Of a DNA stretch of 64,000 nt, positions 57,027 through 64,000 are shown one piece after another; the stretch's first letter is position 1; every line of letters begins with the position of its first letter. The notes below the pieces were generated by a model, which saw nothing but the letters and a program-made list of their open reading frames with translations, was not told the origin of the DNA and did no database searches. Origin of the DNA: Polaromonas sp. JS666 (GTDB lineage: Bacteria; Pseudomonadota; Gammaproteobacteria; Burkholderiales; Burkholderiaceae_C); the NCBI RefSeq assembly GCF_000013865.1, contig NC_007948.1, positions 434,001 to 498,000 of the forward strand. The letters are read 5' to 3'. The position numbers and the translations under genes were made by a program.

Positions 57027-57863
57027 TCAGGCGGCGCCGAACTCGTCACCCAATTCGCCAGCGCGTTGCCGGGCGGCCTCGATGGCCTGCATGAACTGCT
57101 GCTTGATGCCTGCCTGCTCCATCGAGGTGAGGGCCGCATAGGTGGTGCCGCCCTTGGAGGTGACGCGGGCGCGCAGGACTTCGAGCGGCTCGTCCGATGC
57201 GTGGGCCAGCGCCGACGCGCCGACGAAGGTTCCCACGGCCAGCTTGCGGGCCTGCTCGGGTTCCAGGCCCATGTCCGTGCCGGCCTGGATCATGGCCTCA
57301 AGGAAGTAAAACACATAGGCTGGCCCGGAGCCGGACAGCGCGGTCACGGCATCCAGCTGCACTTCGTCGTTCAGCCACAAATACTCACCGGTGGTCTGGA
57401 TCACGCGTTCGACCGCCGCACGGTCCGCGGCGGTGGCGGCGGGGCGGGCAAACAGGGCCGTCATGCCCTTGCCCACCAGTGCCGGCGTGTTGGGCATGGA
57501 GCGCACCACGCGCTCGGTGCCCAGCCACTGCGCAATGCTGTCCGAGCGGATGCCGGCGGCCACGCTCAGGTGCAGGGCGGCCTGGGTGTGGGCGCGGGCT
57601 TGCGCTGCCGCCTCCTTGAAGGTCTGGGGCTTGACGGCCCAGACGACCAGGCCGGCGCTGCTCAGCGAAGCGCCCGGGGCGTCGCTGACCGCCACGCCGA
57701 ACTGCTGCACAAGCCTGGCCCGCTGCTCGGCAAAAGGTTCCACCACCTGGATCTGCCCGGCCGGAAGGCCCTGCTTGAGCAGGCCGCCAATGACGGCGCT
57801 GGCCATGTTGCCGCCGCCGATGAAGGCGATGTGTTCGTTGCTGCCTGGGTTTGGGGTGCTCAT
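57027..57863 (-). CDS. proC: Pyrroline-5-carboxylate reductase
   Basis: 278 residues. HIAFIGGGNMASAVIGGLL is the NADPH-binding fingerprint; VVRSMPNTPALVGKGMTALF and ALSGSGPAYVFYFLEAM with the C-terminal TSKGGTTYAAL complete the family pattern. Last step of proline synthesis. Start at 57863 set by the fingerprint; convergent with ubiA. Confidence 0.95.
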   Translation of the reverse strand: MSTPNPGSNEHIAFIGGGNMASAVIGGLLKQGLPAGQIQVVEPFAEQRARLVQQFGVAVSDAPGASLSSAGLVVWAVKPQTFKEAAAQARAHTQAALHLSVAAGIRSDSIAQWLGTERVVRSMPNTPALVGKGMTALFARPAATAADRAAVERVIQTTGEYLWLNDEVQLDAVTALSGSGPAYVFYFLEAMIQAGTDMGLEPEQARKLAVGTFVGASALAHASDEPLEVLRARVTSKGGTTYAALTSMEQAGIKQQFMQAIEAARQRAGELGDEFGAA

Positions 57864-57943
57864 GTTCGTGTCGCTCGCTTTAGTTCGGCGGCGTTGAAGT
57901 TTCCGCCCGAAAACGAATTGTCGCCGACCCGGCAGGCCCGGGC

Positions 57944-59437
57944 TTACGGAAGCACCGTCTGCCTGACGGCATGCTCCCACCGATTCATCAACGCCGCCGC
58001 GCTGTCGGCGCCCAGGGTAGGCAAAAACGTCCGCTCCGCGCGCCACATGCCGGACAGCTCGTCCGTGCTGCGGTACACCCCGCTGGAAAGGCCGGCCAGG
58101 TAAGCCGCGCCCAGGGCCGTGGTTTCAATCACCGCCGGTCGCAGCACCGGAATGCCCAGCAGGTCGGCCTGGAACTGCATCAGCAAATCATTGGCGCACG
58201 CCCCACCGTCAACGCGCAGCTCGGCCAGGGGCGCCGCACCGCTGCTCACCGCATCCCGGCTCATGGCCTGCAGCAGGGCGGCACTCTGGTAGGCAATGCT
58301 TTCCAGCGCGGCACGCGCAATATGGGCCACAGTGGTGCCGCGGGTCAGCCCGGTGATGGTGCCGCGGGCATCGGGTTTCCAGTAGGGGGCGCCCAGGCCG
58401 GTGAAGGCCGGCACCATCATGACGCCGCCGGAGTCGGGCACGCTTTGCGCCAGCGCCTGCACCTCGCCGCTGCCCTGGATGGCGTGCAGGCCATCGCGCA
58501 GCCACTGCACCACCGCACCGCCGACAAACACGCTGCCCTCCATGGCAAATTCGGGGTGCGCCGTGGTTTGCGCGGCGCTGGTGGTCAGCAGGCCGTTGTG
58601 CGAGGTCTGGAATTGCGTGCCGGTGTGCATCAGCATGAAGCAGCCGGTGCCATAGGTGTTTTTGGCCATGCCTGCCTTGAAGCAGGCCTGGCCAAACAGC
58701 GCACTTTGCTGGTCGCCGGCGACGCCGCCGATCGCTATCGCGTGGCCCAGCAGCTCGGGCCGGGTTTCGCCGTAGTGCGCGCTGGACGGCAGCACCTGGG
58801 GCATGAGCGAAGCGGGAATGCCCAGCAGGTCCAGCAGCTCGGCGTCCCACTGGTTGGTGCGCACATTGAACAGCATGGTGCGCGAGGCATTGCTGACGTC
58901 AGTGGCGTGCAGCGCGCCGCCCGTCAGTTGCCACATCAGCCAGCTGTCGATGGTGCCAAAGGCCAGCTCGCCGCGTTCGGCCTGCGCGCGCACGCCGGGT
59001 ACGTTGTCGAGCAGCCACTTGAGCTTGGTGCCCGAAAAATAGGCATCAATCAACAAGCCGGTCTTGGACTGGATCAGCGCTTCCTTGCCCTGCTCGCGCA
59101 GTTGCGCGCAGGTCGCTTCGGCGCGACGGTCCTGCCAGACGATGGCGTTATGGATGGGTTGGCCGGTCGCGCGGTGCCACACCACCGTGGTTTCGCGCTG
59201 GTTGGTGATGCCCAGGGCGCGAATGTCGCTCGCTTTCAGTCCCGCTTTGCCGAGCGCTTCGCGCGCCGTGGCCAGTTGGGTGCGCCAGATTTCCATCGGG
59301 TCATGTTCGACCCAGCCTGGTTTGGGATAGATCTGGGGCAGCTCCTGCTGGGCCTGGGCCACGATGTGGCCCAGCTCGTCAAACACAATGCTGCGGGAGC
59401 TGGAGGTGCCCTGGTCAAGGGCGAGCAAATAAGTCAT
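57944..59437 (-). CDS. glpK: Glycerol kinase
   Basis: 497 residues. [13 protein letters not shown] binds phosphate, [11 protein letters not shown] and [26 protein letters not shown] follow, and [19 protein letters not shown] is near the C-terminus, all as in GlpK. Phosphorylates glycerol at C3 after import by the ABC system encoded on the other strand. 54 bases after glpR. Confidence 0.96.
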   Translation of the reverse strand: MTYLLALDQGTSSSRSIVFDELGHIVAQAQQELPQIYPKPGWVEHDPMEIWRTQLATAREALGKAGLKASDIRALGITNQRETTVVWHRATGQPIHNAIVWQDRRAEATCAQLREQGKEALIQSKTGLLIDAYFSGTKLKWLLDNVPGVRAQAERGELAFGTIDSWLMWQLTGGALHATDVSNASRTMLFNVRTNQWDAELLDLLGIPASLMPQVLPSSAHYGETRPELLGHAIAIGGVAGDQQSALFGQACFKAGMAKNTYGTGCFMLMHTGTQFQTSHNGLLTTSAAQTTAHPEFAMEGSVFVGGAVVQWLRDGLHAIQGSGEVQALAQSVPDSGGVMMVPAFTGLGAPYWKPDARGTITGLTRGTTVAHIARAALESIAYQSAALLQAMSRDAVSSGAAPLAELRVDGGACANDLLMQFQADLLGIPVLRPAVIETTALGAAYLAGLSSGVYRSTDELSGMWRAERTFLPTLGADSAAALMNRWEHAVRQTVLP

Positions 59438-59491
59438 GGCTTCAATCGGCGGGGGTAGGGGCTTGATGGGGCTGACGGATCTGATGCTGCC

Positions 59492-60271
59492 TCAGGCGTG
59501 GGCTATTTCACAGATCACATTGGCCTCTTCCAGCAGGGCGGGAAAAGGTTCGGGTGGCGCCTTGTCGGTGAACAGCCTGTCTATCTGGGACAGCTGGGCC
59601 AGCTCGACCATGGCCGGGCGGTTGAATTTGCTGCTGTCGGCGGCCAGCCAGACCTCGCGGGCGTGCGCAATGATGGCCTGGGCCACCTTGACCTCCCGGT
59701 AGTCGAAGTCGCGCAGGGAGCCATCGGGCTCGATGCCGGAGATGCCAATGACGGCAATGTCCACCCGGAACTGGCGTATGAAATCGACCGCTGCCTCGCC
59801 CACGATGCCGCGGTCGCGCGCACGCACCACGCCGCCGGCCACGATGACTTCGCAGTCGGGATTGCCGCACAAAATCTCCGCCACATTCAGGTTGTTGGTG
59901 ATGACCCGCAACCCCTTGTGATGCAGCAGGGCCTTGGCAACAGCCTCGGTCGTGGTGCCGATGTTGAGGATCAGCGAGCAGTCGTTGGGCACGCGTTGGG
60001 CCACGGCACGGGCAATGCGCGCCTTGCCTTCGGCGCTGAGGCTTTTGCGTTGTTGGTGCGCAATGTTCTCGACGGTGGAGCTGGGCACCCGCACGCCGCC
60101 ATGAAAGCGTGCCAGCAAACCGGCATCTGCCAGGCGCTGCACATCGCGCCGCACGGTCTGCAGGGTGACACCCAGCTTGTCGGCGAGTTGCTCAACAGAG
60201 GCCGCGCCATGGGCGCGTACGAAGTCAAGAAGCTTGATTTGCCTGGGGTTGGAGTTCACGGGGGTACGCAT
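59492..60271 (-). CDS. glpR: DeoR-family glycerol regulon repressor
   Basis: 259 residues. Winged helix near 25-50 (SVEQLADKLGVTLQTVRRDVQRL, in part), then the sugar-phosphate-sensing domain with LNIGTTTEAVAKAL, VIAGGVVRARDRGIVGE and IGISGI. Senses glycerol-3-phosphate in relatives. Divergent from glpS across a 214-base gap, upstream of glpK on the same strand; should control both directions. Confidence 0.9.
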   Translation of the reverse strand: MRTPVNSNPRQIKLLDFVRAHGAASVEQLADKLGVTLQTVRRDVQRLADAGLLARFHGGVRVPSSTVENIAHQQRKSLSAEGKARIARAVAQRVPNDCSLILNIGTTTEAVAKALLHHKGLRVITNNLNVAEILCGNPDCEVIVAGGVVRARDRGIVGEAAVDFIRQFRVDIAVIGISGIEPDGSLRDFDYREVKVAQAIIAHAREVWLAADSSKFNRPAMVELAQLSQIDRLFTDKAPPEPFPALLEEANVICEIAHA

Positions 60272-60367
60272 GACAAGAGTTTTTCACACTCTATATCGAA
60301 ACAAAAGGAAAAGACTAAGGGAAAACTATTAGACAAAACGATCACAAAAGAACAACAATAGAGCCAA

Positions 60368-60383
60368 TTCGAACTTTGACGAA
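60368..60383. promoter_or_regulatory. Candidate GlpR half-site pair
   Basis: TTCG-N8-CGAA within the AT-rich glpR-glpS gap (60272-60485). TTCG/CGAA are GlpR-like half-sites, but the known E. coli spacing is shorter, so this is tentative. The rest of the gap is A-rich with no firm -35/-10 pair. Confidence 0.3.
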
Positions 60384-60485
60384 AACCATGCGAGGGGTGT
60401 CTTTGTTGTTTGCCATTTCATTTTTTCAGGACGTGGCGTTCGTTGCCAACGTGCTGCGCGGGCCCGTTTTGTTCCGGGTGGCGTG

Positions 60486-61568
60486 ATGCAGCTGGCACTT
60501 GACCACATCAGCAAGAAAGTCGGCGCGGAGCACTGGTTGTACGAGTTAAGTCTGGCACCGCGCAGTGGCGAGGTGACGGTGCTTTTGGGCGCCACGCAAG
60601 CCGGCAAGACCAGTCTGATGCGCATCATGGCGGGGCTGGATGTGCCCACCAAAGGCCGGGTGCTGGTGGACAACGCCAACGTCACCGCAACGCCGGTGCG
60701 CGAACGCAATGTCGCCATGGTGTACCAGCAGTTCATCAACTACCCGTCGCTCAAGGTGTTTGACAACATCGCATCCCCGCTCAGGCTGCGCGGCGAGCCC
60801 AACATTGACCAGCAGGTGCGCAGCCTGGCCGGGCGGCTGCATATCGAGATGTTTCTGGACCGCTTGCCGGCCGAACTTTCCGGCGGCCAGCAGCAGCGCG
60901 TGGCCCTGGCGCGGGCCCTGGCCAAGGGCGCGCCCCTGATGCTGCTTGATGAGCCGCTGGTGAATCTGGACTACAAGCTGCGCGAAGAACTGCGCGAAGA
61001 GTTGACGCAGTTGTTTGCCGCCGGCGATTCGACCGTGATTTACGCCACCACCGAGCCCGGCGAAGCCTTGCTGCTGGGCGGCTACACCGCCGTGATGGAT
61101 GGCGGTGAGCTGCTGCAGTACGGGCCAACGGCAGAGGTGTTTCATACGCCCCAGTCGCTGCGGGTGGCGCGTGCCTTCAGCGACCCGCCGATGAACCTGA
61201 TTGCCGCGCTGCCGGTAGGGCAGGGCGTGCAACTGGTGGGCGGGCCGGTGCTCAGGATGGCTGTGCCGTCCGTGTCGGCACAGCGCCTGGCGACGCTGAC
61301 GGCAGGCATTCGCGGCAGTGCACTGCGCATCGAGGAGCGCGCGGGCGATGTGGTGCTTGCGGGCAGGGTCGAACTGGCAGAGATCTCCGGGTCTGACACC
61401 TTTGTGCACGTCGCCACGGCGGCCGGTGAACTGGTGGCTCAGCTGACGGGCGTGCATTACTTTGATCTGGGGGTGCCGCTGACGCTGTACCTGGATCCCG
61501 CCCAAGCCTATGTGTTTGATGCGGCCGGTGCGCTGCTGGTCGCGCCCGGGCGCAAGGGGGGGCGTTGA
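60486..61568 (+). CDS. glpS: Glycerol ABC transporter ATP-binding protein GlpS
   Basis: 360 residues. Walker [10 protein letters not shown]-loop in [10 protein letters not shown], signature [15 protein letters not shown] and Walker [13 protein letters not shown]; the C-terminal third is a TOBE/MalK-like regulatory domain. The ATG at 60486 is preferred to a GTG three bases earlier. Forms a heterodimer with GlpT; the next gene starts immediately after its stop. Confidence 0.92.
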   Translation: MQLALDHISKKVGAEHWLYELSLAPRSGEVTVLLGATQAGKTSLMRIMAGLDVPTKGRVLVDNANVTATPVRERNVAMVYQQFINYPSLKVFDNIASPLRLRGEPNIDQQVRSLAGRLHIEMFLDRLPAELSGGQQQRVALARALAKGAPLMLLDEPLVNLDYKLREELREELTQLFAAGDSTVIYATTEPGEALLLGGYTAVMDGGELLQYGPTAEVFHTPQSLRVARAFSDPPMNLIAALPVGQGVQLVGGPVLRMAVPSVSAQRLATLTAGIRGSALRIEERAGDVVLAGRVELAEISGSDTFVHVATAAGELVAQLTGVHYFDLGVPLTLYLDPAQAYVFDAAGALLVAPGRKGGR

Positions 61569-62648
61569 ATGGCGCGTATTGATCTTGATCTGGCCCATGC
61601 CTACCGGCCCAACCCGCGCCAGGACAGCGACTACGCGCTGCTGCCGCTGAAGATGAGCTTTCGCGATGGCGGTGCTTATGCGCTGCTCGGCCCTTCCGGC
61701 TGCGGCAAGACCACCATGCTCAACATCATGTCGGGCCTGCTGGTGCCTTCGCAAGGCAGCGTCAGGTTTGACGGCTTGGACGTGACACGGGCCTCGCCCC
61801 AGCAGCGCAACATTGCACAGGTGTTCCAGTTCCCGGTGATCTACGACACCATGACCGTGGCCGAGAACCTGGCTTTTCCCTTGCGCAATCGCAAGGTGGC
61901 GGAGGCACAGATAAAAAAACGCGTGGGCGAGATTGCCGAGATGCTCGACATGAGCGGCCAGCTGAACCACCGCGCGTCCGGCCTGGCGGCCGATGCCAAG
62001 CAAAAAATCTCGCTGGGGCGTGGCCTGGTGCGCCCTGACGTGTCGGCGGTGTTGTTTGACGAACCGCTCACGGTGATTGACCCCCACCTGAAATGGCAGC
62101 TGCGGCGCAAGCTCAAGCAGATTCACCACGAACTCAAGCTCACCTTGATTTATGTGACGCATGACCAGGTCGAGGCGCTTACCTTCGCCGAGGAAGTGGT
62201 GGTCATGACGCGGGGCCGGGCCGTGCAAACGGGTTCGGCCGATGCGCTGTTTGAAAAACCAAGCCACACCTTTGTCGGGCATTTCATTGGTTCGCCCGGC
62301 ATGAACTTCTTGCCCGCCGTCGTGCGGGCCGGGGTGCTGCGTGTGGCGGGGCAGGTGCTGGTTCTGCCAGCCGACCGGGCGCTGCCGGACGGTGACCTCA
62401 AACTGGGTGTGCGCCCCGAGTATGTGGTGCAAGCGCCGCCCGGCGACCCGGCTGCGCTGCCCTTCAAAGTGACGCTGGTGCAGGACATCGGTACCCATGT
62501 GATGCTGACGGCCACGATTGGCGAGCACACGCTCAAGGCGAGGCTCAAGCCGGAGGCCGAGGTGCCGCAAGCCGGTCAGCAAGTCTGGCTGCAGGTCATG
62601 GGGCCGCACACCTGTTTTTATATCAACGAAGAATTGGTGGCCGCATGA
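61569..62648 (+). CDS. glpT: Glycerol ABC transporter ATP-binding protein GlpT, degenerate signature
   Basis: 359 residues. Walker A GPSGCGKT, Walker B VLFDEPLTVID and the switch His in YVTHDQ are normal, but the LSGGQ signature is replaced by ASGLAADAKQKISLGRGL. Paired with GlpS, this predicts one proper and one altered ATP site. TOBE-like C-terminal domain ends with CFYINEELVAA. Begins at the base after the glpS stop. Confidence 0.92.
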   Translation: MARIDLDLAHAYRPNPRQDSDYALLPLKMSFRDGGAYALLGPSGCGKTTMLNIMSGLLVPSQGSVRFDGLDVTRASPQQRNIAQVFQFPVIYDTMTVAENLAFPLRNRKVAEAQIKKRVGEIAEMLDMSGQLNHRASGLAADAKQKISLGRGLVRPDVSAVLFDEPLTVIDPHLKWQLRRKLKQIHHELKLTLIYVTHDQVEALTFAEEVVVMTRGRAVQTGSADALFEKPSHTFVGHFIGSPGMNFLPAVVRAGVLRVAGQVLVLPADRALPDGDLKLGVRPEYVVQAPPGDPAALPFKVTLVQDIGTHVMLTATIGEHTLKARLKPEAEVPQAGQQVWLQVMGPHTCFYINEELVAA

Positions 62649-62733
62649 GCGCAGCGCAGAACCGCTTCAAGCAAGCTCGCATCCCCTCGGGGGGCAGCGC
62701 AGTACACGCAGTGACAAGCGTGGGGGTAAATCC
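62649..62733 (+). repeat. Intergenic GC-rich repeat between glpT and glpP
   Basis: Starts at the glpT stop with GCGCAGCG, continues GCAAGCTCGC, CCCCTCGGGGGGCAGCG, ACACGCAGTGACAAG and ends GTGGGGGTAAATCC before the glpP ATG. GGGGG would serve as the ribosome-binding site. Same family as 27060 and 63625. Confidence 0.75.
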
Positions 62734-63624
<891 letters not shown>

Positions 63625-63705
63625 GCGCAGCGCCGGGCCGCCCCGAGCAAGCTCGCGCCCCCTCGGGGGGCAGCGACGACAAGAAGTGCAGAGCGTGGGG
63701 GCAAC
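63625..63705 (+). repeat. Intergenic GC-rich repeat between glpP and glpQ
   Basis: Begins at the glpP stop with GCGCAGCG, then GAGCAAGCTCGCGCCCCC, TCGGGGGGCAGCG, AGTGCAGAGCGTGGGGGC and five bases to the glpQ ATG. Same family and position as the element before glpP. Confidence 0.75.
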
Positions 63706-64000
63706 ATGTCTAAGCCAAAATTCCAGGCGCGGACGCTGTTCCTGATCGCCTACATCGTCTTTGCCCTGCTGCCCATCTACTGGATGGTCAACATGAGTTT
63801 CAAGACGAATGCCGAAATCGTGTCGAGCTTTTCGTTTTTCCCCCAGCATTTCACCTGGGACAACTACAAGACCATCTTCACCGATCCATCCTGGTACTCG
63901 GGCTACATCAACAGCCTGATCTATGTGGCCATCAACACGGTGATCTCCATCACCGTGGCCCTGCCTGCCGCCTATGCGTTTTCACGTTACAGCTTTCTGG
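63706..64000 (+). CDS. glpQ: Glycerol ABC transporter permease GlpQ, N-terminal fragment
   Basis: The first 98 residues are present; the gene runs off the window. The first helix (LFLIAYIVFALLPIYWMVNMSF) and the loop SFSFFPQHFTWDNYKTIFTD then SGYINSLIYVAI are typical of MalG-type permeases. A substrate-binding protein gene (glpV) would be expected next, as in Rhizobium. Confidence 0.9.
   Translation, partial: MSKPKFQARTLFLIAYIVFALLPIYWMVNMSFKTNAEIVSSFSFFPQHFTWDNYKTIFTDPSWYSGYINSLIYVAINTVISITVALPAAYAFSRYSFL

Noticed and set aside
60546..62609. 687-codon open frame on minus across glpS and glpT
   Set aside because: Lies opposite two genes with full ABC motifs; no recognisable domain.

Overview
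The window looks like a chromosomal segment of a betaproteobacterium of the Comamonadaceae, most likely close to Polaromonas. The evidence is uniformly high GC, a Bug/TTT receptor, PhaM, DUF3567 and DUF3108 proteins, a GlpSTPQ glycerol ABC transporter, and a near-perfect match in catalytic residues to L-talarate/galactarate dehydratase. No rRNA, tRNA or CRISPR was seen. The species is inferred from remembered family resemblance, not from a search.

Layout. 1-8505 (minus) is one long catabolic operon: class II aldolase, oligopeptide-type ABC importer, 2-hydroxyacid dehydrogenase, class III aminotransferase and a histone-deacetylase-like amidohydrolase cut by the window edge. Most of its genes overlap by 1-4 bases. 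It reads from a promoter at about 8590 whose spacer carries a perfect 12-bp palindrome. 9109-13351 holds a GAF/PAS/GGDEF/EAL c-di-GMP protein, a small unknown protein and a bactofilin. 13409-16032 is glcD-lrgA-lrgB. 16179-20203 is a talarate/galactarate module (dehydratase, Bug receptor, LacI regulator, two LacI-type operators). 20261-22014 is purU plus a GcvA-like regulator. 22150-24804 holds an aminotransferase pseudogene and a tandem pair of exported DUF4034-like proteins. 24935-34338 is a mixed stretch (ChaN, AbrB, DUF3567, DUF3108, IclR/FAH, MarC, VOC, PhaM, FIST).

34401-36781 is an accessory patch: BrnTA toxin-antitoxin, fused transposase remnants, an XRE regulator and a repeat element. 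36797-42732 holds a CREST membrane protein, an MFS-acyltransferase fusion and a four-gene envelope cluster of unknown role. 42835-49712 (minus) carries an aldo-keto reductase, a lipid/glycan transfer trio (GT39, GtrA, GT9), tgt and queA. recG follows on plus, then a second accessory patch (52165-54090) with an integron-cassette-like unit, dispersed repeats and a HigBA-type module. 54160-56946 is oxyR-dyp-ubiA; proC lies at 57027; 57944-64000 is the glycerol region (glpK, glpR divergent from glpSTPQ).

Two cross-cutting observations stand out. A 238-bp element with 19-bp terminal inverted repeats occurs three times (18913, 36544, 49714), and the third copy abuts the queA start codon. A separate GC-rich intergenic repeat sits between glp genes and contributes their ribosome-binding sites.
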